DNA of 64,000 nucleotides, taken from contig CAWICQ010000009.1 in the NCBI GenBank assembly GCA_963834755.1, forward strand, positions 1 through 64,000. Reading direction: 5' to 3'. The position numbers were made by a program, and so were the translations under genes. A model generated the notes under the pieces. That model was given only the letters and a program-made list of their open reading frames with translations. It did not search any database and was not told where the DNA came from. The stretch's first letter is position 1; every line of letters begins with the position of its first letter. The DNA is from Dokdonella_A sp963834755. GTDB lineage: Bacteria > Pseudomonadota > Gammaproteobacteria > Xanthomonadales > Rhodanobacteraceae. Shown here piece after piece: positions 17,597-27,653 of this stretch.

Positions 17597-18466
17597 TCAG
17601 CCTACGCCGCCTTCGGCTTCTTCGTCATCAGCGCCAGCAACGCCTCGATCTTGTCGCGCATCTGTCTGCCGATCGACGATGAGGTCGATCGCGCCATGCT
17701 CGATCAGGAATTCGGAGCGCTGAAAACCTTCCGGCAACGTTTCGCGCACGGTCTGCTCGATCACGCGCGGGCCGGCGAAGCCGATCAGCGCTTTGGGCTC
17801 GCCGATGTTGACGTCGCCGAGCATGCCGAGGCTGGCGGACACGCCGCCGGTGGTGGGATGCGTCAGCACGGAAACATACGGAACGCCGGCGCTTCGCATG
17901 CGCGCAAGCGCGGCCGACGTTTTCGCCATCTGCATCAGCGAGAACAGGCCTTCCTGCATGCGGGCGCCGCCGGTCGCGGCGAAGCTGACCAGCGGGATGC
18001 GTTCTGCGAGCGCTCGCTCGGCCGAGCGCGTGAACTTCTCGCCGACGACCGAGCCCATCGAGCCGCCCATGTATGCGAAGTCGAAGGCGACGGCGACGAC
18101 AGGATTGGTCTTCAGCGTGCCCGCCATCGCGACCAGCGCGTCCTTCTCGCCGGTCTGCTTCTGCGCGGCGGCGATGCGGTCGCGGTACTTTTTCGAGTCG
18201 CGGAATTTCAGCGGATCGGTCGGTTCGAGCGCGGCGAACAATTCCTCGTCGCTGCCTTCGTCGAGAAACGTGGCGAGACGCGCGCGCGCGCGCATCGGGT
18301 GGTGGTGCGAGCATTTCGGACACACCATCAGATTGCGCTCGAGCTCCGGGCGATACAGCACGGCGCCGCAGCCGTCGCATTTTTCCCAGAGGCCTTCGGG
18401 CACCTTGCCTTTCGTCGTCGCCTGCGTGCGCTCGCGCGGCGACATCAATTTCTGCAGCCAGTTCAT
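17597..18466 (-). CDS. accD: Acetyl-CoA carboxylase carboxyltransferase subunit beta, frameshifted C-terminus
   Basis: AccD pairs with AccA to form the carboxyltransferase that moves CO2 from biotin to acetyl-CoA, the first step of fatty-acid synthesis. The 289-residue reading has the Cys4 zinc ribbon (C30, C33, C49, C52) and the crotonase-like core (GGARMQEGLFSLMQMAK, TTGGVSASLGMLGD). After LIVDRQ the frame departs from the family. The expected tail (QMRDKIEALLALMTKK, stop at 17602) is present in the other frame. The break coincides with a perfect tandem TCTGTCTG at 17661-17668. Only the last 20 or so residues are affected, so activity may survive. The ATG at 18466 has AGGAGA upstream; an alternative ATG at 18553 overlaps the end of trpA. 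Confidence 0.9.
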   Translation of the reverse strand: MNWLQKLMSPRERTQATTKGKVPEGLWEKCDGCGAVLYRPELERNLMVCPKCSHHHPMRARARLATFLDEGSDEELFAALEPTDPLKFRDSKKYRDRIAAAQKQTGEKDALVAMAGTLKTNPVVAVAFDFAYMGGSMGSVVGEKFTRSAERALAERIPLVSFAATGGARMQEGLFSLMQMAKTSAALARMRSAGVPYVSVLTHPTTGGVSASLGMLGDVNIGEPKALIGFAGPRVIEQTVRETLPEGFQRSEFLIEHGAIDLIVDRQTDARQDRGVAGADDEEAEGGVG

Positions 18467-18476
18467 GTCGTACGCT

Positions 18477-18482
18477 TCTCCT
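18477..18482 (-). promoter_or_regulatory. Ribosome-binding site deciding the accD start
   Basis: AGGAGA on the minus strand lies 10 nt before the ATG at 18466. The upstream in-frame ATG at 18553 has no comparable site. Confidence 0.6.
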
Positions 18483-18542
18483 GATTCGATCGGCGGCGCG
18501 GGTTCGGCGCCTTCCGGTAAAGATTCATCGTCCGGCGGTGGA

Positions 18543-19361
18543 CTATGCGACATGGCTCGACGCGCGCGCATCGAGCGCAGTGCGGATCGGCGCGAGAAAA
18601 TCCCGCGCGCGTACGCATGCGTCGGCGGTGTCGCGGCTCCCCGAGAGCCGATCGACGAGCGCGCTGCCGATGACGACCGCGTCGGCAAACGTACCGATCG
18701 CCGCGGCCGATGCGGCATCGCGCACACCGAACCCGACCGCGACCGGCGTTTTTGCCGAACGCTTGATCCGAGCGACACGCACGCGTACGTCGTCCATGCT
18801 GAGCCGATCCGCGCCGGTGATGCCGGCGAAGGACACGTAGTATAGAAAACCTTCGGCCGCGGCGCAGATCGCGGCCAGACGTGCCTCGGCGGTGGTCGGC
18901 GCGGCCAGAAAGATGCGCGCGAGGCCCGCGTCGTGGATCGCCGCCGTCGCGTCGATCTCTTCGACGGGGCAATCGACAAGCAGCACGCCGTCGACGCCCG
19001 CGTCGCGCGCTTCGCTGGCGAAACGCGCGGTGCCGTGAATCTCGATCGGATTGAGATAACCCATCAGCACGATCGGCGTGTTCACATCGCGCGCGCGGAA
19101 ATCGCGTACCCAACCGAGGATCTGCGCGAGGCCGACGCCGCGAACGAGCGCGCGTTCGCTGGCGTGCTGGATCACCGGACCGTCGGCCATCGGATCGGAG
19201 AACGGTACGCCGAGCTCGATCAGGTCGGCGCCCGCGTCAACGAGCGCGTGCATGACGGCGACGGTTGATTCGAGCGAGGGATCGCCGGCGGTGATGAAGG
19301 GGATCAGGCCGGTTCGGCCGGCCGCGCGCAATTCGCCGAACCGTTTGTCGATGCGCGTCAT
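18543..19361 (-). CDS. trpA: Tryptophan synthase alpha chain
   Basis: This 272-residue TIM-barrel protein cleaves indole-3-glycerol phosphate to indole in the last step of tryptophan synthesis, as part of the alpha2-beta2 complex with TrpB. The catalytic residues fall at the classical positions, E49 (in LIELGVPFSDP) and D60 (in MAD). The phosphate-binding loops (FAGITGAD, VGFGVRD, GSALV) are present. The frame is open for 38 more codons upstream, but the ATG at 19361 gives the family start MTRIDKRF. The stop codon lies 76 nt before the accD start at 18466 and overlaps the alternative one at 18553. It follows trpB by 85 nt. Confidence 0.97.
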   Translation of the reverse strand: MTRIDKRFGELRAAGRTGLIPFITAGDPSLESTVAVMHALVDAGADLIELGVPFSDPMADGPVIQHASERALVRGVGLAQILGWVRDFRARDVNTPIVLMGYLNPIEIHGTARFASEARDAGVDGVLLVDCPVEEIDATAAIHDAGLARIFLAAPTTAEARLAAICAAAEGFLYYVSFAGITGADRLSMDDVRVRVARIKRSAKTPVAVGFGVRDAASAAAIGTFADAVVIGSALVDRLSGSRDTADACVRARDFLAPIRTALDARASSHVA

Positions 19362-19446
19362 GTGAGCGCGATCCTTGCCCTGACGACATCCGCAGAGAGG
19401 AAAGTGCGATGCGCACTGGCAGCCAAAAATCTCCCGCAGCGCCGAC

Positions 19447-20667
<1,221 letters not shown>

Positions 20668-20686
20668 CGGCGGGCGTGAGTGCGTT

Positions 20687-21323
20687 TCAGCGTGCGCTGG
20701 CGGCGTCCGCGGCGCGAACGGCGAGCACGAAGGCCTGCATCTTCGATGCGTCCTTGATGCCCGGAGCGGATTCGATCCCGCTGGAGACATCCACGGCGTA
20801 GGGTCGCACGGTCGCGATGGCTTGCGCCACGTTGTGCGCGGTCAGACCGCCGGCGAGCACGAATTCGCGGCCTCCGGACGGCGGAACGCGCGTCCAGTCG
20901 AATGTTTCGCCGCTGCCGCCGCGCGCGCCGCGCGCGTGACTGTCGAGCACGAAGCCGGCCGCGGCCGGGTACTCGGCGACATGGCGCCCGGCATTGGTGA
21001 CCGACGCCATCGGCACGGCCTTGATGTAAGGACGCGAAAAACTCGACGCGAAACCGTCGGCCTCGCTGCCGTGGAATTGCAGATAGATCCGGTTGCACGC
21101 TCGATACGACTTCCTCGATCCAGCCGGGCTCGTCGTCCATGAAGAGCCCGACCGCGCACACGAACGGCGGCAACGCGGCGCGAATGCTGCGCGCCTGACT
21201 GATGCCGACGAAGCGCTGGCTCGCGCGCGTGAACACGAAACCGATCGCATCGACGCCGAGCTCGGCGGCGCGGCGCGCATCGTCGATGCGCGTGATGCCG
21301 CAGAACTTGATGCGCGTTCTCAC
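20687..21323 (-). pseudogene. trpF: Phosphoribosylanthranilate isomerase, split by a frameshift
   Basis: TrpF isomerises phosphoribosylanthranilate in tryptophan synthesis. The N-terminal half (from GTG at 21323: RTRIKFCGITR, with the catalytic Cys in KFCG, through VQPDL) is in one frame. The C-terminal half (LQFHGSEADGF through the catalytic-Asp region VLDSHA, LAGGLTAHNV and VDVSSGIES) is in another. The junction lies at the tandem AGATAGAT (21081-21088). Removing one base there gives the consensus DLLQFHG. As written, no intact TrpF is made. It is not degraded otherwise, which suggests a very recent mutation or a sequence error. The N-terminal half is also in frame with the preceding truA. 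trpB starts 20 nt downstream. Confidence 0.85.
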
Positions 21324-22088
21324 AGACGTGACCTCGGCCGGCAGATTCCAGGACGCAGGATAACGCGGGCCGAGGAAGGTCAGGCCGGCCGCCGGCGCGG
21401 TCGGACCCGCGTTCGCGCGATCGCGGCCGGCGAGCACTTCGGCGAGCCATTCCGGCTTCTCCTCGCCGCGACCGATCGGCAGCAGCGAACCGACGATGTT
21501 GCGCACCATGTGATGCAGGAACGCGTTCGCTTCGATCTCGATGACGACGTTCTCGCCCGCGCGCGCGATCGCGATCTCGCGCACGTTGCGCGATGCCGAC
21601 TTGGCCTGACACGCCACCGTGCGGAACGCGCTGAAGTCGTGCTCGCCGATCAGCGCGGTAGCCGCGGCGCGCATTGCGTCGACATCGAGCGGCTTGCGTT
21701 CCCAAGCCGCATGGCGCGCATCGAGCGCCGTGCGCACCGGCCGATTCACGATGCGATAGCGATAGCGGCGCGCGCGCGCGCCGTAGCGCGCGTGAAAATC
21801 GTCGGCCACCAGCCGCGCCCACAGCACGGCGACGCTCGTCGGCAGTCGCGAATTCGCGCCAAGCGTCCAGCCGCGCGGAGTGCGTTCCGATGCGCTGTCG
21901 AAGTGCACGACCTGACAGCGCGCATGCACGCCGGCGTCGGTGCGTCCGGCGCAAGTCACTTCGATGGGATGCGCGGCGACGAACGACAACGCCGACTCGA
22001 CCGCACGCTGCACGGTTTCTCCGTGCGTGAGCCGCTGCCAGCCGAGAAAATCAGTGCCGTCGTATTCGATGCCGAGTGCGATGCGCAA
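21324..22088 (-). CDS. truA: tRNA pseudouridine(38-40) synthase TruA, no stop before trpF
   Basis: TruA converts uridines 38-40 of the tRNA anticodon arm to pseudouridine. The domain spans 255 residues, with the catalytic aspartate D51 in AGRTDAGVHA, the start MRIALGIEYDG and the terminal FLGPRYPA motif, so the enzyme looks complete. The start codon appears to be TTG at 22088; no in-frame ATG is available upstream. There is no stop at the domain end. The frame continues directly through the GTG of trpF and on to 20664. The junction contains GTGA, the usual form of an overlapping stop/start, but in another frame, so either a stop was lost or one base is misplaced near 21324-21360. The coordinates given stop at the domain boundary. 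Confidence 0.9.
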
Positions 22089-22163
22089 CGTCGGATCCGC
22101 GAGTGTCGAGGAAACGATGGTACCGCGTGTCGCCGCAACGAAGATCGGTGCCGCGACCGCGGC

Positions 22164-22190
22164 AAAAAAAAGGCCCGGACGAGCCGGGCC
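22164..22190 (-). terminator. Rho-independent terminator after fimV
   Basis: On the minus strand, stem GGCCCGG (22190-22184) pairs with CCGGGCC (22178-22172) around a 5-nt loop, followed by eight T residues. It separates fimV from the truA-trp-accD operon. Confidence 0.9.
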
Positions 22191-22210
22191 ATGCGCTGAA
22201 AAAATCGGAA

Positions 22211-24982
22211 TTACTTGATTTCGGCCATCAGGCGACGCGCTTCGCCCTTCTGCGTGTCGTTGCCTTCGGCGAGCACTTCCTCGAGCATCGAGCGCGCGCC
22301 TTCCGGGTCGCCCATGTCGAGATAGGCCTTGGCAAGATCGAGCTTGGTGCCGACACCGTCTTCGCCTGGGAATTCGTCTTCGTCGACCTGCAGCGGCGGC
22401 GGCGCGACGGCCGCTTCCATTTCGTGCTGCGCTTCCTTGGCAAAGTCGACGGGCGGGAGATTGTCGAACGTGAACTCGGACTCGGTCGCCACCGGCGCTT
22501 TCGTTGGCGTGGCCGGAAGATCCTGATCGAGGTCGAAATCGAACGCGGTGCTGGCCTGCGGCGCCGGTGCGGGTTCGCGACGATTGAATACATCGTCGTG
22601 ATCGAACGCCGGCATGGCGTGCGGCGCGGTGACCGCTTCGTCATCGAATGGATTGTGTGCGGCCGCTTCGTCGGCGAACAGCGAATTGTGCGGCGCGAGC
22701 TCCTGACCCATCGCCTTCACTTCCAGCCACTCCGGCTGGTGCGCGTCGACGACGTGCGCGTGCATCACTTCAGCGGCGTCTTCGAACGCGCCGACGTTGC
22801 GCTCCGCGTACAACAGGCTCAACAGCTCAAGATGCAAGCCGAGATTGGTCGGATCGTGCATCAGTTGATCGTGCAATGCCTGCTCTTCGGACTCCGCACT
22901 CGAAATTCCGAGCGCGCCATCGTCGCGAAGCGGCGAATCACCGAATGCACCGGCGATCGAGCCGCGACCTGTCGAGACGGCCGCCGACTTGCGCCTGCGC
23001 ATGCCGAGGAGTCCGGCGAGCAGCAGCAATGCAGCGGCGCCGATCGCAGCCGGTTTGACCCAAGCCTGTTCGTACCAGGCGGGACCGCTCGTCGTCAGCG
23101 GCTCCATGCGCGTATTCGCCGCGGGTTTCACCGGCGAGGTCGTGCTCGTCGCGGGTTTCGTCACGGCGGGCGTGCCGGCCGAAGGCGTCGTCGGCGTCGA
23201 TGCGCCTGTGGCCGTTGAAGCCGGTGTCGTCGCAGCGGGCGTCGTCGTTGAAGCCGGCGACGGCGACATGGACGACGAAGGCGCTGTCGACGTCGTCGTC
23301 GTGCCTGTCGCGGATGGCGGCGTCGTGCTCATCGATGACGGCGGCGTCGTGCCCGTGCCGGGACTTGCGGTCGAGGCGGTCATCGTCGAACCGGTCGTCG
23401 CCGTCGATGATGGCGGAGGTGTCGTCGATGACGGCGGCGGCGCAGAAGTGCTCGCGGCAGTCGTCGTGCCTGGTGTCGTGCTGGACGGCGTCGTGCCCGG
23501 CGTTTTCGTCTCGGGCGTCGTCGACGCGGTGCCCCAGATGTCTTCCTTGGACAGCTTGTCCGTCTTCGTTGCGGCTTCCGATTTTGTCGTGCTCGGTGCG
23601 GTCGCTGCGGGCGTAGTCGGACTCGTCGACGGCGTCGCACTCGGTGACGTGGCCGGCGTCGGTGCCGTCGTCGCGGTCGTTGCGGGCTTCGTTCCCGCCT
23701 TCGATTCCTGCTCGCGCAGCTCCTTCAGCTTGTTCTGCAGATCGGCGATTTCCGAGTCCTTGAGCGTCAGCTGACGGTCGGTCTTGCTCTTGATGTCCTC
23801 GAGTTCCTTGACCCGCGACTTGAGCTCCGAGGCTTCCTGGTCGCGGCTGGTGAGCGCTTCCTTGGTGCGCGCGAGCTCGGCTTTGACATCACTCGCCGCC
23901 GCCGCGTTGCCACCGCCGCTGCCCGGACGATCGGCCATCGCGAGGGTGCCCTTGCCGGCTTTCGGCGGGACAAGTTCGAGACGCTCGTGGCCCGTCTTCG
24001 GCGTCGACGCAGCGGTGCCAGTGGTTGTCTTCGGCGCTGGCGACTTCGCAGGCGGCGGAGTGGGGGCTTTCGACTCGGGTTTCGCCCCGGTGTCGGCGAC
24101 CAACGTCGGCTTCGTCGCCGCACCGCCGCGCCAATCCTCGATCTGCGCATGCACCTGCGCTGCGGCTTCGCTCGCGGAGCCGACGGCCTTGAGCTGATCG
24201 GCCGACGGAATGCGCAGAATCGCACCGCGCTTCAGCGCATTGATGTTGTCTTTGAAGAACGCGTTCGGATTCTGCTTGAGCATCGCCAGCATCAGCTGAT
24301 TGATGTTGGTCGATTCGTCCGGGCGCACGTCGCGCGCGATGCCGGACAGCGTGTCGCCGGCCTCTACCGTGTATTCGCCGGACACTGCCGCATGCTTCGG
24401 CGCCGACGCGGCCGATGTCGGTGCGGGCGCGGGTTTGCTCGTTGCCTCGGCGCGTGGCGCGGCGGCAACCTGCGGTGCTTTCGCTTTCGGAGCGGGTTTC
24501 GGTTTGGGTTCCGGCAATGCCTGGGTCGGAGCACGCTCCGGTGTCTTCGCCGCCGCGGTTACGGCGCTCGTGCCGCTGGCGGGAGCCATAATCGGCGGGT
24601 CGAGCAGCACGGTGTATTCGCGCAGCAGACGGCCTTTCGGCCAGTTCGCTTCGACGAGGAAATCCAGGAACGGCTCCTTGATGAGGTCCTTGCTGGTGAC
24701 CTTGATCACCATGTCGCCGTGGCTGCCCTTGACCAGCGCAAACTCGAGCGGCACCGAGAGCCGCGAGCGATTGAGTCCGACGCGATCGAAGTCCTCGGCC
24801 GTCGCGAGCTGCACGAGCAACCCTTCCGCCTCGCCGGCCGTGCCCTGCAGGACCGGAATTTCGGCGTCAAGCGGCTGATTGAGCTTGGAATTGACGTGAA
24901 TCGTGCCGAGCCCCAACGCGAGGGCGTCCGTCCCGCTCAACGCAAGCACGATCGCGAGCGGCAACTGAAGCGGTCGTTTCAT
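22211..24982 (-). CDS. fimV: FimV/HubP family polar-localisation protein
   Basis: This 923-residue inner-membrane protein matches FimV, a peptidoglycan-binding polar organiser needed for type IV pilus function and twitching. The signal peptide (LAIVLALSGTDALAL) is followed by the N-terminal FimV domain (GLGTIHVNSKLNQPLDAEIP), a LysM motif near residues 200-245 (YTVEAGDTLSGIA), a coiled-coil stretch, and a long Thr/Pro/Ser-rich low-complexity linker (about 420-630). A transmembrane segment follows near 640 (AAIGAAALLLLAGLLGM), then an acidic cytoplasmic tail ending in the conserved FimV C-terminal TPR-like domain (TKLDLAKAYLDMGDPEGA). The ATG at 24982 begins the signal peptide. It has its own terminator, and the order asd-fimV-truA-trpF is typical of Gammaproteobacteria. 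Confidence 0.93.
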   Translation of the reverse strand: MKRPLQLPLAIVLALSGTDALALGLGTIHVNSKLNQPLDAEIPVLQGTAGEAEGLLVQLATAEDFDRVGLNRSRLSVPLEFALVKGSHGDMVIKVTSKDLIKEPFLDFLVEANWPKGRLLREYTVLLDPPIMAPASGTSAVTAAAKTPERAPTQALPEPKPKPAPKAKAPQVAAAPRAEATSKPAPAPTSAASAPKHAAVSGEYTVEAGDTLSGIARDVRPDESTNINQLMLAMLKQNPNAFFKDNINALKRGAILRIPSADQLKAVGSASEAAAQVHAQIEDWRGGAATKPTLVADTGAKPESKAPTPPPAKSPAPKTTTGTAASTPKTGHERLELVPPKAGKGTLAMADRPGSGGGNAAAASDVKAELARTKEALTSRDQEASELKSRVKELEDIKSKTDRQLTLKDSEIADLQNKLKELREQESKAGTKPATTATTAPTPATSPSATPSTSPTTPAATAPSTTKSEAATKTDKLSKEDIWGTASTTPETKTPGTTPSSTTPGTTTAASTSAPPPSSTTPPPSSTATTGSTMTASTASPGTGTTPPSSMSTTPPSATGTTTTSTAPSSSMSPSPASTTTPAATTPASTATGASTPTTPSAGTPAVTKPATSTTSPVKPAANTRMEPLTTSGPAWYEQAWVKPAAIGAAALLLLAGLLGMRRRKSAAVSTGRGSIAGAFGDSPLRDDGALGISSAESEEQALHDQLMHDPTNLGLHLELLSLLYAERNVGAFEDAAEVMHAHVVDAHQPEWLEVKAMGQELAPHNSLFADEAAAHNPFDDEAVTAPHAMPAFDHDDVFNRREPAPAPQASTAFDFDLDQDLPATPTKAPVATESEFTFDNLPPVDFAKEAQHEMEAAVAPPPLQVDEDEFPGEDGVGTKLDLAKAYLDMGDPEGARSMLEEVLAEGNDTQKGEARRLMAEIK

Positions 24983-25224
24983 CTGGAGTGCCCCCCAACA
25001 GGCATTTACGACCGGTCCCGGGACCGTCCCGGCGGCCGGCAAAGCGTGAACGAATTATCTCGAAACGGGCTTATAACACAATCGTAACTATGGATTACAG
25101 ATACGATTTCGCAACAAACGAAAAAGGTGCCCATTTCCGCGTTCGAAGGCAGGGTGCCTCATAGCCCCGGCCGCCCAAGGCGCCGCATCGAGACCCTGCG
25201 GGAGACGGCGCTGATCGGCGGACG

Positions 25225-26247
25225 TTACCGGGTCCGGACCAGAATTTCCGCGATCTGTACCGCGTTGAGCGCCGCGCCCTTGCGGATGTTGTCGGCGACG
25301 ATCCAGAGGTCCAGGCCGCGCGGATGCGAGATGTCTTCGCGGATGCGGCCGACGAAAACCGGGTCCTTTCCGGCCGCGTGCGTGATCGGCGTCGGATAAC
25401 CGCCGGCCTTGCGCTCGTCGACGACGACGAGTCCCGGCGCTTTGCGCAACAGCTCCCTCGCTTCATCGGCGCCGATCTTCTGGCGCGTCTCGATGTGTAC
25501 GGCTTCGGAGTGCCCGTAGAAAACCGGCACGCGCACGCAGGTCGGATTCACCTGGATCGTGTCGTCCTCGAGGATCTTGCGCGTCTCCCACATGATCTTC
25601 ATTTCTTCCATCGTGTAACCGTTGTCGGTGAAATCGCCGCCATGCGGAATCACGTTGAAGGCAATCTGCACCGGATAGACCTTGGGTTCGACGCTCTGGA
25701 AGTTGAGCAGTCCCGCGGTCTGCCGGCCGAGTTCTTCGAGCGCGCGATGGCCGGTGCCGGACACCGATTGATACGTCGCGACATTGATGCGCTCGATGCC
25801 GACCGCGCGATGGATCGGCGCGAGCGCGACCAGCATCTGCATCGTCGAGCAGTTCGGATTGGCGATGATGCCGCGCGCCGCGTGCTGCGCGATCGCATGC
25901 GGATTGACTTCGCTGATGACCAGCGGCACGTCGGGCTGATAACGAAACTCGGACGTGTTGTCGATCACGACCGCGCCCGCAGCCGCAGCACGGGGCACGT
26001 GCTCGCGCGAAATCGAACCACCGGCCGAGAAGAACGCGACATCGATGCCCTTGAAATCGAAGTCGGCGAGATTCTTCACCGTGATCGAACGGTTGCCGAA
26101 CTCGACCTTGCTGCCGGCCGAGCGTTCGCTCGCCAGCGGCACCAGCTCACCGATCGGAAATTTGCGCTGCTTCAGGATCGCTAGCAGCGTTTCGCCGACC
26201 GCGCCGGTGGCGCCGGCGATCGCGACGTTGAAAGTCTTCTGCGTCAT
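25225..26247 (-). CDS. asd: Aspartate-semialdehyde dehydrogenase
   Basis: This 340-residue NADPH-dependent enzyme reduces aspartyl phosphate to aspartate semialdehyde, the branch-point step toward lysine/diaminopimelate, threonine and methionine. It has the Rossmann start VAIAGATGAVGE, the active-site cysteine C133 in NPNCSTMQ and the catalytic HSEAVHIET segment. The ATG at 26247 is used; the open frame upstream runs into an intergenic inverted repeat that separates it from aroC. No terminator hairpin is clear in the 242 nt between asd and fimV; that spacer is AT-richer near 25040-25130 and may carry the fimV promoter. Confidence 0.96.
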   Translation of the reverse strand: MTQKTFNVAIAGATGAVGETLLAILKQRKFPIGELVPLASERSAGSKVEFGNRSITVKNLADFDFKGIDVAFFSAGGSISREHVPRAAAAGAVVIDNTSEFRYQPDVPLVISEVNPHAIAQHAARGIIANPNCSTMQMLVALAPIHRAVGIERINVATYQSVSGTGHRALEELGRQTAGLLNFQSVEPKVYPVQIAFNVIPHGGDFTDNGYTMEEMKIMWETRKILEDDTIQVNPTCVRVPVFYGHSEAVHIETRQKIGADEARELLRKAPGLVVVDERKAGGYPTPITHAAGKDPVFVGRIREDISHPRGLDLWIVADNIRKGAALNAVQIAEILVRTR

Positions 26248-26307
26248 GGATTCTCTTGCTTGCGTTTCAGGGTGTCGTGATTCCAGCGGACCACTTCGCG
26301 GGCATTC

Positions 26308-26376
26308 GCGAAAACGGGAATCCATTTTGCTCTTGCCGGCGGGACCACTGCCCAAAGACTGGATTCCCGGTTTCGC
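26308..26376. repeat. Intergenic inverted repeat (GGGAATCCA family)
   Basis: 17-bp arms, GCGAAAACGGGAATCCA (26308-26324) and TGGATTCCCGGTTTCGC (26360-26376), match apart from one position. It lies in the aroC-asd spacer. It resembles the element at 27551-27634 and a type of interspersed repeat common in this order. Confidence 0.8.
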
Positions 26377-26407
26377 GGGAACGACGGCGCGGTGGCATGG
26401 CGTCCTT

Positions 26408-27511
26408 TTATTTTTTCCGTTCGCCGGCGATGCGCGGCGTCACATCGCCGACATCGCCGCACTGCGCGCGATGGCGCAGCGCATGATCCATCAGCACCAG
26501 CGCGACCATCGCTTCGGCGATCGGCGTCGCGCGGATGCCGACGCACGGATCGTGGCGGCCCTTGGTCACGACTTCGACCGGCTCGCCGTCAAGATTCACG
26601 CTTCGGCCGGGGATCAGGATACTCGACGTCGGTTTCAACGCGATCGAGGCGACCACTGGCTGACCGCTGGAAATTCCGCCGAGAATGCCGCCGGCGTTGT
26701 TGGAAAGAAAACCCTCCGGCGTCAGCTCGTCGCGATGTTCGCTGCCCTTCTGCGCGACGGCGGCGAAACCGGCGCCGATCTCGACGCCCTTGACCGCATT
26801 GATCGACATCAGCGCCGACGCGAGATCGCCATCGAGCTTGCCGTAGATCGGCTCGCCCCAACCCGGCGGCACGCCGTCGGCGACGACGGTCACGCGCGCG
26901 CCGACCGAATCTCCGGACTTGCGCAGCGCCATGATGAAGGTTTCGAGCTCCGGCACCATCGTCGCGTCCGGCCAGAAAAATGGATTGGTTTCGACCGCAT
27001 TCCAATCGAACGTGCGCGGCACGAGATCGCCGATCTGCGCGACATGACCGCGCACGCGCACGCTGAATTTTCCGGCGAGCCATTTCTTGGCGATGACGGC
27101 CGCGGCGACGCGCATGGTCGTTTCGCGCGCGGACGAGCGTCCGCCACCGCGATGATCGCGAATACCGTACTTCTGCAGATAGGTGTAGTCGGCGTGGCCG
27201 GGCCGGAACGTGTCGACGAGATCGTTATAGTCCTTCGAGCGCGCATCGGTGTTGCGGATCAGCAGCGCGATCGGCGTTCCGGTCGTGCGCCCTTCGAACA
27301 CGCCGGACAGGATTTCGACGTCGTCGGCTTCGTGCCGCTGCGAGGTGTAGCGGCTTTTCCCGGTCGCGCGGCGATCGAGATCGGTGCGGAATTCTTCCGA
27401 CGACAACGCAAGACCGGGCGGACAGCCGTCGACGACGCAGCCGATCGCCGGACCGTGGCTTTCGCCGAAGGTCGTGACGGTGAAGAGTTTTCCGAAAGAA
27501 TTGCTGGACAC
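26408..27511 (-). CDS. aroC: Chorismate synthase
   Basis: This 367-residue FMN-dependent enzyme makes chorismate from EPSP, the last common step to all aromatic amino acids. Family signatures are present: TFGESHGPAIG near the start, GGGRSSARET, and a catalytic His/Asp arrangement around SQRHEADD and RIRGxx-type loops. The start codon is GTG at 27511, giving SSNSFGKLFTVTTFGESHG; no suitable ATG is available. Repeats separate it from prmB upstream and asd downstream, though all are on the same strand and may share a transcript. The prmB-aroC-asd order is typical of Gammaproteobacteria. Confidence 0.96.
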   Translation of the reverse strand: MSSNSFGKLFTVTTFGESHGPAIGCVVDGCPPGLALSSEEFRTDLDRRATGKSRYTSQRHEADDVEILSGVFEGRTTGTPIALLIRNTDARSKDYNDLVDTFRPGHADYTYLQKYGIRDHRGGGRSSARETTMRVAAAVIAKKWLAGKFSVRVRGHVAQIGDLVPRTFDWNAVETNPFFWPDATMVPELETFIMALRKSGDSVGARVTVVADGVPPGWGEPIYGKLDGDLASALMSINAVKGVEIGAGFAAVAQKGSEHRDELTPEGFLSNNAGGILGGISSGQPVVASIALKPTSSILIPGRSVNLDGEPVEVVTKGRHDPCVGIRATPIAEAMVALVLMDHALRHRAQCGDVGDVTPRIAGERKK

Positions 27512-27550
27512 TCGACTGGTACCGTTTCGTCCGGACCGTTACGCCACGTC

Positions 27551-27634
27551 GTCATCCCGGCGAAAGGCCGGGACCCATTTTGATCTTGCTTGGCTCTTTC
27601 GCCTGCCCGCAAGGCGAAAATGAAAATGGGTCCC
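27551..27634. repeat. Intergenic inverted repeat (GGGACCCATTTT family)
   Basis: 12-bp arms, GGGACCCATTTT (27570-27581) and AAAATGGGTCCC (27623-27634), are preceded by GTCATCCCGGCGAAAGGCCG, which forms its own small hairpin. It lies in the prmB-aroC spacer and is related to the repeat at 26308. Confidence 0.8.
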
Positions 27635-27653
27635 CACTTCCGCTGGACGACGG

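Noticed and set aside
21081..21088. Programmed ribosomal frameshift in trpF
   Set aside because: No slippery heptamer or downstream stimulator is visible, and TrpF is not known to use one.
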